Part shown: piece after piece, positions 10,854 through 17,927 of the stretch
How the letters are laid out: each line of letters opens with the position of its first letter
Position numbering within the stretch: position 1 is the stretch's first letter
NCBI RefSeq assembly: GCF_900090275.1
Contig: NZ_LT607755.1
Coordinates: forward strand, 5,270,001 to 5,334,000
Direction: 5' to 3'
DNA from: Micromonospora zamorensis
Lineage (GTDB): Bacteria; Actinomycetota; Actinomycetes; Mycobacteriales; Micromonosporaceae
DNA length: 64,000 bases
The notes under the pieces: generated by a model
Seen by the model: only the letters and a program-made list of their open reading frames with translations
The model's database searches: none
What the model was told of the DNA's origin: nothing
Translations under genes and position numbers: made by a program

Positions 10854-12143
10854 GTGCCTGATATTCCGTTCGGTTTCGCGCTCCCGGGTGGTCAACCACC
10901 AGACCCCAACGATCCCGCGCAGATGCAGCAGTTCATGTCGCAGTTGCAGCACCTGCTCTCCGCGCCGGGCAGCGGGCCGGTCAACTGGGACCTGGCCCGG
11001 CAGGTAGCAGCCAGCCAGCTCGCGGCCGCCGGCGACCCGGCGGTGTCACCGTATGAGCGCAACGCCGTCGAGGAGGCGCTGCGCCTGGCCGACCTGTGGT
11101 TGGAGCCGGCCTCGGCGTGGCCGTCCGGCATCCAGTCCCCGGTCGCCTGGAACCGCAATGAGTGGATCTTCAAGACGCTGGACGTGTGGCGCAAGCTCTG
11201 CGACCCGGTGGCCAGCCGCATGGTCGGCGCGATGGGCGACCTGGTGCCACCGGAGGCCCGCGCCCAACTCGGCCCGATGCAGTCGATGGTGGCCTCCCTC
11301 GGCGGCGCGCTCTTCGGCGGTCAGCTGGGCCAGGCCCTCGGTTCGCTCGCCGCGGAGGTGCTCTCCGCCGGCGACATCGGGCTGCCGCTCGGCCCGGCCG
11401 GCACGGCCGCGCTGATCCCGGCCAACATCCGGGCGTACGGCGAGGGCCTGGAGCTTCCCGAGGACGAGGTCCGCCTCTACGTGGCGCTGCGTGAGGCCGC
11501 CCACCAGCGGCTGTTCCAGCACGTCCCGTGGCTGCGCGGTCACGTGCTCAGCGCAGTCGAGATGTACGCCTCGGGCATCCGGGTCAACCGGGAAGCGATC
11601 GAGGAGGCGATGGGCCGGGTCGACCCGACCGACCCGGAGTCGATGCAGGCGATCGCCCTGGAGGGCATCTTCACACCGGAGGACACTCCGGCGCAGAAGG
11701 CATCCCTGGCCCGGCTGGAGACCGCACTCGCCCTGGTCGAGGGCTGGGTCTGCCACGTCGTGGACAGCGCCGCCAGCGACCGGCTGCCCAACGTCGTCCG
11801 GCTCGGTGAGGCGTTCCGCCGTCGCCGTGCCGCCGGTGGTCCCGCCGAGCAGACCTTCGCCGCACTCGTCGGCCTGGAGCTGCGCCCACGGCGCCTTCGC
11901 GAGGCCGCGGCACTCTGGGCGGCGCTCACCCAGCACCGTGGCATCGAGGGCCGCGACGCCGTGTGGGGCCACCCGGACCTGCTCCCGTCGGACGACGACT
12001 TCGCCGACCCGGTCGCCTTCGCGATGAACGACATGGACCTCAGCGAGCTGGACAGCTTCGACTTCACCGCTCCCGGTGGGGTGGAGGAGAAGTCCCCGGG
12101 CCAGCCCGACAAGACCGACGGCGAGGACGACACCAAGTCCTGA
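10854..12143 (+). CDS. DUF2342 family putative zinc-dependent metalloprotease
   Basis: A 429-residue protein of the actinobacterial DUF2342 family (Rv3195-like), often labelled putative hydrolase or F420-biosynthesis-associated. The central motif YVALREAAHQRLFQHVPWL (about 204-222) is the family's conserved helix; it resembles but does not match HExxH, so the metalloprotease label is tentative. The N terminus has a Pro/Gln-rich segment (GGQPPDPNDPAQMQQF) and the C terminus is acidic (PGQPDKTDGEDDTKS). The GTG start lies 7 nt after TACCGT, so it is probably leaderless. It diverges from the PDZ protease gene across 114 bp. Confidence 0.85.
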   Translation: MPDIPFGFALPGGQPPDPNDPAQMQQFMSQLQHLLSAPGSGPVNWDLARQVAASQLAAAGDPAVSPYERNAVEEALRLADLWLEPASAWPSGIQSPVAWNRNEWIFKTLDVWRKLCDPVASRMVGAMGDLVPPEARAQLGPMQSMVASLGGALFGGQLGQALGSLAAEVLSAGDIGLPLGPAGTAALIPANIRAYGEGLELPEDEVRLYVALREAAHQRLFQHVPWLRGHVLSAVEMYASGIRVNREAIEEAMGRVDPTDPESMQAIALEGIFTPEDTPAQKASLARLETALALVEGWVCHVVDSAASDRLPNVVRLGEAFRRRRAAGGPAEQTFAALVGLELRPRRLREAAALWAALTQHRGIEGRDAVWGHPDLLPSDDDFADPVAFAMNDMDLSELDSFDFTAPGGVEEKSPGQPDKTDGEDDTKS

Positions 12144-12150
12144 AACCTGG

Positions 12151-12211
12151 GTCGTGACGCCTGGAGTCGTGACGCCTGGGGTCGCGATGCCCTGGGGCCG
12201 TGATGCTTGAA
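12151..12211. repeat. Four imperfect 15-16 bp tandem repeats
   Basis: Just after the DUF2342 stop the unit GTCGTGACGCCTGGA appears twice almost exactly, then as GTCGCGATGCCCTGGG and GCCGTGATGCTTGAA. It is non-coding, and no hairpin is evident. The rest of the 12144-12305 gap shows nothing I recognise. Confidence 0.6.
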
Positions 12212-12305
12212 GCCGGGTGCCCGCGCTGCTCGACGGCGGGCGCCCAGCGTGCAGGTGGCCCTGGATGGGCAGCAGGTGACGGCCCCCGGTCGGGAAGCGT
12301 GCGGG

Positions 12306-12914
12306 TCAGACGGGGCGGCCCGAGCCGGAGAGCAGGGCGCGGGTCGCCTCCCAACCCTCGAAGGCAGGGTCCAGCGTGGCCAGGTCGGCCGGGCCGCGCA
12401 GTCGCCGCCAGCCGGCGGTGACCGCCACGTCCCCCGGTCGAGGGGCACCGGAACGAACGTCCGTCGGCGTTGCCGTGTCCAGGTTCAGCGGGGGTAGCCA
12501 ACCCGGCACGGGCAGCCGCACAGCCACCCCGAGCAGGCCCGGACCGCCGCCGTCGACCGGAGCCACCGCGACGGGTCGGGTGGTGAGCGGGCGCAGCAGC
12601 TTGCCGACAGTCAGCGCGGGCAGGTCAGGCACGTCCCCGACCAGCACCGCCGCCTGGTCGTAGCCCTTCAGCGCGGCGAACACGGCGTTCGGCGTCGGCT
12701 CGGCGACCTCGTAGACCGCGGTGCCGGGCCAGACCAGCGCGTCGGCGAGGGCTCGGTCGGCCGGCGTGACCGCGACGGCGATCTCCACCTCGTTGAGCGT
12801 GGCGAGCAGGTCGATGACGTCTTCCGCGAGCGCCGCTCGCCATTCGGCCCGGTCGACGCCCGGCGGCGACCAGGGAACCGGTCCGAGCAACGCCACTACC
12901 ACCCGTCGTGCCAC
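12306..12914 (-). CDS. GT-A-fold nucleotidyltransferase-like protein (DUF2064/CofC-like), function unknown
   Basis: A 202-residue protein. RRVVVALLGPVPWS at the N terminus, IAVAVTPADRALADAL near 45-60 and AAVLVGDVPDLPALTVGKLL near 87-106 follow the pattern of small GT-A-fold transferases such as DUF2064 and CofC, where the VGD(V/I)PDL strand carries the metal or nucleotide-contacting Asp. The N-terminal nucleotide-binding loop of true CofC is not convincing, so this may be a degenerate relative. The GTG start is 6 nt after TAGGGT, suggesting a leaderless transcript. The link to the DUF2342 neighbour (an F420-associated label) is suggestive only. Confidence 0.55.
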   Translation of the reverse strand: MARRVVVALLGPVPWSPPGVDRAEWRAALAEDVIDLLATLNEVEIAVAVTPADRALADALVWPGTAVYEVAEPTPNAVFAALKGYDQAAVLVGDVPDLPALTVGKLLRPLTTRPVAVAPVDGGGPGLLGVAVRLPVPGWLPPLNLDTATPTDVRSGAPRPGDVAVTAGWRRLRGPADLATLDPAFEGWEATRALLSGSGRPV

Positions 12915-13217
12915 CCCCCGACCCTAGCGCCCACCCCGGCCGCCCCGACCACCCGCTCACTCGCACGGCCGCGTCGCGCCGAACAGCGACCCCGCACGCC
13001 CGACCACCCCGCAGGCCCCAGCACGCCGAACGGCCGTCTCGGACGGCGCGCGCGGGCATGATCGACTCGGGTTCATGGAAGTCGCGGTGTCCGCAGGGCA
13101 TCGATAGCGCGGTTTTCAGGAAGGCGAGTGGATCTAGGCCGACCGCGCTCTCCAACGAGGCGCGGGGCTTTCCGAAGGGCTCGGCGCGCGACAGCCCGGA
13201 GACTCGGGGTCTGTGGA
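12915..13217. other. Gene-free interval of 303 bp
   Basis: It contains the promoter of the downstream GT-A-like gene at its left edge (TAGGGT at 12921-12926, minus strand) and a facing pair of a dispersed 33-bp repeat (13061-13135). I see no credible coding sequence. The remaining DNA is C-rich on the + strand near 12930-13010 without clear structure. Confidence 0.6.
13061..13135. repeat. Dispersed 33-bp intergenic repeat, inverted pair
   Basis: The copy at 13061-13093 on the + strand starts GATCGACTCGGG and ends GAAGTCGCGGTGTCC. A diverged copy in the opposite orientation occupies about 13103-13135 (its reverse complement begins GATCCACTCGCCTTCCTG). The same element forms an array at 55699-55872. 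The unit is neither a gene nor a recognised mobile element. Confidence 0.75.
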
Positions 13218-13748
13218 TCAGGTGGGGAGCGGTGCGCAGGAGGCAGCGGCCACGCCTTCGAGGTAGCCGCGGGCGCGTTCCGCCTTCGGGTAGCGGCCGA
13301 CCAACGCCCAGAACCGGGCGTTGTGGCTGGGCACGATGAGGTGCGCCAACTCGTGCAGCAGCACGTAGTCGATCACCCAGTCGGGCATTTCCTGAACGCG
13401 GTGCGAGATTCGGATGCTGCGGTCGGCAGGCGTGCAGGAGCCCCACCGGCCGTTCTGGTTGGTGACCCATCGGACGCTGGCCGGCACGGCCTTCGCGGGG
13501 TATTCGGCCAGGTAGAGCTCGATGAGCCGGCGCGCCCGGGCCAGCAGCTCGGCGTCGGAGCGGGCCAGGCGCCCCTCCCGGGCGGCGAGCCGGGCGAGCA
13601 TGCGGTCGACCCACTCGCTCTCCTCGGCTCGGGAGAACTGGTCCGGGATGAGGACGACGACCCGCTCACCGTCACGGTACGCAGACACCGTGCGTCGTCG
13701 GCGCTGGCTGCGCCGCACCTCGACGACCGGCTTGCGCGTCCCCGCCAT
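13218..13748 (-). CDS. SprT/YgjP-like (M48-related) metallopeptidase
   Basis: A 176-residue protein of the YgjP/WLM-type peptidase group (DUF45). The zinc site HELAHL is at about residues 131-136, followed by the third ligand region PSHNARFWALVGRY. The upstream strand WGSCTPADRSIRISHRVQ is also family-typical. The N-terminal half (RRSQRRRRTVSAYRDGERVVVLIP) resembles the usual domain that precedes it. No signal peptide is visible, so it is cytoplasmic. The ATG at 13748 is chosen; a GTG sits one codon upstream. The substrate is unknown. Confidence 0.83.
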   Translation of the reverse strand: MAGTRKPVVEVRRSQRRRRTVSAYRDGERVVVLIPDQFSRAEESEWVDRMLARLAAREGRLARSDAELLARARRLIELYLAEYPAKAVPASVRWVTNQNGRWGSCTPADRSIRISHRVQEMPDWVIDYVLLHELAHLIVPSHNARFWALVGRYPKAERARGYLEGVAAASCAPLPT

Positions 13749-14260
13749 CACTGGCCCGCGCAGCCTCGGCTACGTGTCACGAAGGAAAGCTAATGCGTAC
13801 TGACCAGGGGTCCGCAAGGGTCAACCACGCGACACGCGCCCAGAAAATGGTGATTGGTCGCCAGGCGTCCGGAAAATTTCTTGACGACGGCCCCGCCACG
13901 CCATCTCGTCACCCTTCGTGAACGCCGATGGCGGTGTCGCACGACGCCTCTCCACCGTAGGTGATCACCGGCCGGAGGCCGCGCCGGGGGCACTCGCACG
14001 GGTGGCTGTGAGGGTTTGGTCGGCGTGTCCCCGCCAAACTGACTTATCCGACCTATTTCGCCATGCACACTCTCGACGTCGACTTGCTCACAGTGTCGAT
14101 GCACAGCTGACATGGAACTGCCCAGACCTGGGTAGGGTCCGCGAACCAGCGGTCACGAAGGTGGCCGCGGAGTGAGACCCAGCGCCGGCGCCCCGTGTGG
14201 CCCGCCGCCGGGCACCCCGCCGGGACGGCATTGACCGGCGGACGAGACGAGGAGGGCACC
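13749..14260. other. Gene-free interval of about 510 bp
   Basis: Short ORFs on both strands lack ribosome sites and show no coding bias. The stretch 13850-14120 is less GC-rich than its surroundings (for example GAAAATTTCTTGACG, CTTATCCGACCTATTTCG), which suggests regulatory or leader DNA for the zinc-ribbon gene at 14261. Only the promoter-like site at 14108-14137 stands out. Confidence 0.5.
14108..14137 (+). promoter_or_regulatory. Candidate promoter for the DUF5679 gene
   Basis: CTGACA at 14108-14113 and TAGGGT at 14132-14137 are 18 bp apart. The TAGGGT -10 form recurs before other genes in this window. It would give a leader of about 115 nt before the GTG at 14261. Confidence 0.4.
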
Positions 14261-14431
14261 GTGGCCGACCAGGCCCAGACGACCTACAACGGTTACTGCG
14301 TCAAGTGCAAGGAGAAGCGGGACTTCGAGGGGCACGTCGAGGTCTCGAAGACCGGAATGAACATGGCCAAGGGCAAGTGTCCGGTTTGCGGGACAACAGT
14401 GAACCGCATCCTGGGCAAGGCCAAGGTCTGA
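14261..14431 (+). CDS. Small zinc-ribbon protein (DUF5679)
   Basis: A 56-residue protein: YNGYCVKCKEKRDFEGHVEV then AKGKCPVCGTTVNRILGKAKV. Two CxxC knuckles (Cys13/Cys16 and about Cys41/Cys44) would bind one zinc ion. It matches the short actinobacterial DUF5679 proteins, whose role is unknown; the basic tail could contact nucleic acid or a protein partner. The GTG at 14261 has GAGGAGGG 5-6 nt upstream, which clearly favours it over a longer reading with an unrelated 22-residue extension. Confidence 0.85.
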   Translation: MADQAQTTYNGYCVKCKEKRDFEGHVEVSKTGMNMAKGKCPVCGTTVNRILGKAKV

Positions 14432-14442
14432 CCGTACGGGTG

Positions 14443-14478
14443 ACGGGGGCGGGGTGGCCGGTGGTCACCCCGCCCCGT
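14443..14478 (+). terminator. Hairpin after the DUF5679 gene
   Basis: Arms ACGGGGGCGGGGTG and CACCCCGCCCCGT pair with one bulged G around a 9-nt loop, starting 11 nt after the stop codon. TTGCCG follows. Confidence 0.7.
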
Positions 14479-14544
14479 TGCCGTCCTGGGCGGTCGGCGG
14501 GTCGTCGACCGCCTGTCGGGTGACCGACAGCCTCGTCGGCAGCC

Positions 14545-14606
14545 TGTGGAAAACCCGGCAAAGCCTGTGGACAACGCTGGACAGCGGCCTGGGCGCCTGT
14601 GGACAA
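14545..14606 (+). promoter_or_regulatory. Three phased DnaA-box-like sites upstream of the ThiF-like gene
   Basis: TGTGGAAAA (14545), TGTGGACAA (14566) and TGTGGACAA (14598) are in the same orientation. Each is embedded in a GCCTGTGGA context and they are spaced 21 and 32 bp, close to two and three helical turns. The reverse complement TTGTCCACA is the consensus DnaA box of Streptomyces. Three boxes are too few for an origin; a DnaA-titrating or DnaA-regulated promoter is possible. Binding is inferred. Confidence 0.5.
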
Positions 14607-14629
14607 CGATCGACCGAACGCGAAGTCAC

Positions 14630-14646
14630 GGTCACGATTGGTGACC
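14630..14646. promoter_or_regulatory. Palindrome abutting the ThiF-like start codon
   Basis: GGTCAC-GATTG-GTGACC ends one base before the ATG at 14647. It could be an operator covering the promoter or the ribosome entry site. No regulator can be named. Confidence 0.4.
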
Positions 14647-15759
14647 ATGAGTCGCACCGTACTGCCCCGTCCCACGCTGCTGCCCGGCCTCAACCGGCTC
14701 TGGCGGGACCGGCACACCCTCCAGCTCGGCGTCGGCCCGGGGCCCGCCGTGCTGCTGGAGCTGGCCAATCCCCGAGCCGCCCATCTGCTCGACCTGCTCG
14801 ACGGCACCCGCAGCGAACGCGCCGTCCTGACGCAGGCGGCCACCGTCCGGGTCACCGCCGACGAGGCACGTACGCTGCTCGACGCCCTGCGTACGGCCGG
14901 CCTGCTGGTGCCCGCGCACAGCCTGCTCCCCCGTGACCTGGCCGGCCCGGTCCGCGCCCGGCTGGCGGCGGAGGCCGGCGCGCTGGCCCTGGCCGCCGCT
15001 CGACTGCCCGGCACCCCCGCACAGGTCCTGCGCCGTCGGCGGACCACCCGGGTCGTGCTCACCGGCTCCGGGGCGCTCGGCGGGCCGCTGACGGTGGCGT
15101 TGGCCCAGGCCGGCGTAGGGCAGGTGATCCCTCACCTCACCGGCCCGGTCCGCCCCGTCGACCTGGTCGGCACGGGCATCCCCGCCACCGAGCTGGGTCA
15201 CCCGCTGGCACCGGCCGTGCGGGCGGCGGTCAACCGCGTCGCACCGGGCACCGGCACCCAGCGGGGCCGGTCCACCCGGGTGGACCTGGTGATCCAGCTC
15301 GGCACGGACCGGCCACCCGCGCTGGTGGCCGCCGGTCTGGCCCAACGCCGGCAGCCACACCTGCTGGTCACGCTGCGCGAGGGCGTACCGGTCGTCGGGC
15401 CGCTGGTCCGCCCACCGGCCGGGCCCTGCCTGCACTGCGTCGAGCTGCACCGGGCCGACCGCGACCCGGACTGGCCGCGGCTCGCCGCCCAGCTCGCCGC
15501 CACCGACCCGGTCGCCGCCGGCGCGACCAGCACCCTGCTGGCAGCCATCGGGTACGCGCTGGCCGAGGCGCTGACGCAGCTCGACGGCGGTCAGCCGGAG
15601 ACCCTCGGTGGGGCCATGGAGATCACTGGCGCGGGCCGCTTCCGCCGTCGGGGCTGGCCGCCACACCCGGCGTGCGGGTGCTCGCGAGGTCGAGTGTCCG
15701 CACCAGCCCGGCCGCAGAGCAGCAGCGGAGCCCTCCGGTCGGTAACAATGACCGTGTGA
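14647..15759 (+). CDS. ThiF/E1-like protein of the TOMM (cyclodehydratase-partner) type, orphan
   Basis: A 370-residue protein. The N-terminal part (PRPTLLPGLNRLWRDRHTLQ, then LLDLLDGTRSERAVL) resembles the leader-peptide-binding wHTH domain of TOMM/RiPP E1-like proteins. A Rossmann-like segment starts at TTRVVLTGSGALGGPLTVAL (about 139-158). A zinc-knuckle pair is visible as CLHCVEL (about 261-267) and HPACGC near 342. There is no YcaO partner and no precursor peptide nearby, so a housekeeping role is likely. The next gene overlaps by 4 nt (GTGA) and encodes an ABC1 kinase; as I recall, mycobacteria keep the same pair (Rv3196-Rv3197). The catalytic adenylation residues are not obvious. Confidence 0.7.
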   Translation: MSRTVLPRPTLLPGLNRLWRDRHTLQLGVGPGPAVLLELANPRAAHLLDLLDGTRSERAVLTQAATVRVTADEARTLLDALRTAGLLVPAHSLLPRDLAGPVRARLAAEAGALALAAARLPGTPAQVLRRRRTTRVVLTGSGALGGPLTVALAQAGVGQVIPHLTGPVRPVDLVGTGIPATELGHPLAPAVRAAVNRVAPGTGTQRGRSTRVDLVIQLGTDRPPALVAAGLAQRRQPHLLVTLREGVPVVGPLVRPPAGPCLHCVELHRADRDPDWPRLAAQLAATDPVAAGATSTLLAAIGYALAEALTQLDGGQPETLGGAMEITGAGRFRRRGWPPHPACGCSRGRVSAPARPQSSSGALRSVTMTV

Positions 15760-17102
15760 CCGACATACCGCGCCGCGCCGTGTCCCGCACCGCCAAGCTC
15801 GCCGCCCTGCCGCTCGGCTTCGCCGGCCGGACCGTTCTCGGCATGGGAAAGCGCGTCACCGGGCTCGCCTCCGACGTGATCTCCGCGGAGATCCAGCAGC
15901 GCACCGCCGAGCAGCTGTTCAGCGTGTTGGGCCAGCTCAAGGGTGGGGCGATGAAGTTCGGCCAGGCGCTGTCGGTCTTCGAGGCGGCACTGCCGGAGGA
16001 GATCGCCGCGCCCTACCGCCAGGCGCTCACGAAGCTCCAGGAGGCGGCACCACCGCTGCCGGTCGCCAGCGTGCACAAGGTGCTGGCCGAGCAGCTCGGC
16101 CCCGACTGGCGGGACCTGTTCGTCGAGTTCAACGACACCCCGGCCGCCGCCGCCAGCATCGGCCAGGTGCACCGGGCACGGTGGCGGGAACCGGGATTCG
16201 ACGAGTCCGGCGCACCGAACAGCCGCGACGTGGCGGTCAAGATCCAATATCCGGGCGCCGGTGAAGCTCTGCTCTCCGACCTCAAGCAGCTCTCCCGGCT
16301 GGGCGGGATGTTCCGGGCCATCCAACCCGGTCTGGACGTCAAGCCGCTCCTGGTCGAGCTGCGCGAGCGGATCACCGAGGAACTGGACTACGAGCTGGAG
16401 GCCGAGTCGCAGCGCGCCTTCGCGGCCGCGTACGCCGACGACCCGGAGATCTACATCCCGCAGGTGATCAACGCGGCACCCCGGGTGCTGGTCACCGAGT
16501 GGGTGACGGGCACCCCGTTGGCCGACATCATCCGCGAGGGCACCGAGGAGGAGCGGGACGAGGCGGGCCGGTTGATGGCCACCCTGCACCTCTCCGCTCC
16601 GCAGCGGGCCGGGTTGCTGCACGCCGACCCGCACCCGGGAAACTTCCGGCTGCTGCCCGACGGGCGACTCGGGGTGATCGACTTCGGCGCGGTGGCCCGG
16701 ATGCCGGAGGGCACGCCGGAGCCGATCGGTCGCATCGCCGCGATGGCGCTGCGCGGCGACGCCGACGAGGTGGTGGCGGGGCTGCGCTCGGAGGGGTTCA
16801 TCGGCGCCACCGAGCAGATCGACGCCGAGGGGGTGCTCGACTTCATCCGTCCGATGCTGGAGCCCATCGCGGCGGACGGGTTCCGGTTCACCCGGGCCTG
16901 GCTGCGGGCCGAGGCGGGTCGACTCGCCAGCCCGCGCTCCCCCACGTACCAGCTGAGCAGGCAGCTCAACCTGCCGCCGTCGTACCTGCTGATCCACCGG
17001 GTGACGCTCGGCTCGATCGGAATTCTCTGCCAGTTGGAGGCGAAGGCTCCGTACCGCAGCATCCTGGAGCGTTGGCTGCCCGGCTTCGCCCCGGTCGCCT
17101 GA
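15756..17102 (+). CDS. ABC1/UbiB-family atypical kinase-like protein
   Basis: A 448-residue protein. The family hallmarks are KFGQALSVFEAALP (about 69-82, the KxGQ motif), AAASIGQVHRARW with VAVKIQYPG (about 130-170), LVTEWVTGTPL, and the catalytic-like HADPHPGNFRLLPDGRLGVIDFGAVARM (about 290-316). Bacterial members act as ATPase-like factors linked to quinone or membrane metabolism. The mycobacterial counterpart at this locus (Rv3197) has been linked to macrolide tolerance next to whiB7. GTGA overlap couples it to the ThiF-like gene, and a TAACAA box 7 nt before the GTG may also allow independent leaderless expression. Confidence 0.88.
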   Translation: MTDIPRRAVSRTAKLAALPLGFAGRTVLGMGKRVTGLASDVISAEIQQRTAEQLFSVLGQLKGGAMKFGQALSVFEAALPEEIAAPYRQALTKLQEAAPPLPVASVHKVLAEQLGPDWRDLFVEFNDTPAAAASIGQVHRARWREPGFDESGAPNSRDVAVKIQYPGAGEALLSDLKQLSRLGGMFRAIQPGLDVKPLLVELRERITEELDYELEAESQRAFAAAYADDPEIYIPQVINAAPRVLVTEWVTGTPLADIIREGTEEERDEAGRLMATLHLSAPQRAGLLHADPHPGNFRLLPDGRLGVIDFGAVARMPEGTPEPIGRIAAMALRGDADEVVAGLRSEGFIGATEQIDAEGVLDFIRPMLEPIAADGFRFTRAWLRAEAGRLASPRSPTYQLSRQLNLPPSYLLIHRVTLGSIGILCQLEAKAPYRSILERWLPGFAPVA

Positions 17103-17110
17103 GGACGTCC

Positions 17111-17144
17111 AGAAGGGCGGGTGCCGGTCGGCACCCGCCCTTCT
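17111..17144. terminator. Bidirectional terminator between ABC1 kinase and a 49-aa gene
   Basis: Perfect 14-bp arms AGAAGGGCGGGTGC / GCACCCGCCCTTCT with a 6-nt loop, 8 nt after the kinase stop and 13 nt past the end of the opposing small gene. Confidence 0.85.
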
Positions 17145-17157
17145 GTGTGCGGTGGTA

Positions 17158-17307
17158 CTAGAGAACGCCCAGGTCGCGTGCCGTCTGGTTGCGGCTGTTC
17201 ATGGCGACGGTACGGGCGGATCGGGTTGCCTCAGTGCTCGTGGTGGTACGACCGGCCTGAGGCCGGCGCATTCGAGCCCGGGACAACGCTTCGTGGAGTA
17301 GTTGCAT
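17158..17307 (-). CDS. Small basic protein of unknown function downstream of whiB7
   Basis: A 49-residue protein beginning MQLLHEALSRARMRRPQAG and ending RNQTARDLGVL. It has nine arginines and no hydrophobic segment; its first third could form a basic amphipathic helix. The ATG at 17307 has GGAG about 10 nt upstream, and third codon positions are GC-biased. It follows whiB7 on the same strand after a 17-nt hairpin, so it may be co-induced with whiB7 or have its own promoter. I have a weak memory of similar short proteins in other Micromonosporaceae but cannot name a family. Confidence 0.55.
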   Translation of the reverse strand: MQLLHEALSRARMRRPQAGRTTTSTEATRSARTVAMNSRNQTARDLGVL

Positions 17308-17353
17308 CTCGAAGGCTCCACTCGGGACGTTGAACATCGTCTTCTCACTCACT

Positions 17354-17370
17354 GCCGGTGTGACACCGGC
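17354..17370. promoter_or_regulatory. Short palindrome between whiB7 and the 49-aa gene
   Basis: GCCGGTG-TGA-CACCGGC, 7-bp arms. It lies 25 nt after the whiB7 stop on the minus strand, so it may be a weak terminator or an operator. Confidence 0.35.
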
Positions 17371-17395
17371 GTAGTTGGTACGGATCGGGAACACG

Positions 17396-17761
17396 TCAGG
17401 CTGCCAGCCGGACCGCGCCACGCACCTCGGACAGCCCACTGGCCGCCAGGCGCGCCTCGGCCTCGACCCGAAGCTCGGCGTCACGAGCGACGTCCTCCTT
17501 ACGCGGACGGCCACGGGGCCGCTTACGCGGGACGACCGCGCCACGCTCGAAGATCTCGCCGCCCCAGACGCCCCACGGCTCCGCTCGCTCAACGGCTCCG
17601 GCCAGGCATTCGACGCGCAGCGGGCAGTCCCCGCAGAGCGACTTGGCCAGCTCGAGCTCGGTGGGCGAGTCGGAGAACCACAGGTCAGGGTCGAACTTCC
17701 GGCAGGGCAGGTTCGCCTCCATCTCGATGCTCATGTCGAGTGGGGCCAACGCCAGACTCAT
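17396..17761 (-). CDS. whiB7: WhiB7 iron-sulfur transcriptional regulator (antibiotic resistance)
   Basis: A 121-residue WhiB-family protein. Cys20, Cys43, Cys46 and Cys52 ligate a [4Fe-4S] cluster; EPWGVWGGE (61-69) is the G(V/I)WGG turn that contacts the housekeeping sigma factor; RGRPRK (83-88) is the AT-hook that distinguishes WhiB7. In mycobacteria and Streptomyces it activates intrinsic drug-resistance genes and its own promoter when ribosomes are inhibited. The ATG at 17761 follows GAGAGAGGTGACC. Its position between the ABC1 kinase and uvrD2 matches mycobacteria. Expression is probably controlled by the attenuator at 17826-17927. Confidence 0.95.
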   Translation of the reverse strand: MSLALAPLDMSIEMEANLPCRKFDPDLWFSDSPTELELAKSLCGDCPLRVECLAGAVERAEPWGVWGGEIFERGAVVPRKRPRGRPRKEDVARDAELRVEAEARLAASGLSEVRGAVRLAA

Positions 17762-17825
17762 CTCCCGGTCACCTCTCTCTCACATTCGATCTTGTGGATC
17801 GCATTCCGACGTACTTACGGCGGGC

Positions 17826-17927
17826 AAAAAACTGAGGCCGCGGATCCCGGTAAGCGGGTTCCGCGGCCTCGAGGTGAGCCGGTGTCTGATGATCAGACCG
17901 GTTTACCTCGAGGTGGAACGCCGCGGA
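17826..17927 (-). promoter_or_regulatory. whiB7 leader attenuator: terminator and competing antiterminator
   Basis: On the minus strand a strong intrinsic terminator is formed by 17870-17855 and 17849-17834 (16-nt arms GAGGCCGCGGAACCCG / CGGGATCCGCGGCCTC, one mismatch, 5-nt loop) and is followed by six U (17831-17826). Its 5' arm can instead pair with upstream RNA: ACCTCGAGG (17875-17867) with CCTCGAGGT (17913-17905), and CCGCGGA (17866-17860) with TCCGCGG (17927-17921), leaving a 7-nt bulge. The upstream strand lies in the last codons of the 82-codon leader ORF, 10 nt before its stop (17895-17893). A ribosome finishing the ORF would block it and allow termination; one stalled earlier would free it and allow read-through. 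Confidence 0.75.

Noticed and set aside
12306..12914. CofC (F420 guanylyltransferase)
   Set aside because: The fold resembles it, but the nucleotide-binding N terminus is not convincing and no cofD/fbiA neighbour exists here.
13790..14175. Two short ORFs in the 13.75-14.26 kb gap
   Set aside because: No ribosome site, no codon bias, no conserved motif; they overlap on opposite strands.
14545..14606. Replication origin
   Set aside because: Only three DnaA-like boxes, no AT-rich unwinding region, and no dnaA/dnaN/gyrB nearby.
14647..15759. RiPP/TOMM biosynthetic cluster
   Set aside because: The E1-like protein stands alone: no YcaO enzyme, precursor peptide, or exporter dedicated to it is adjacent.
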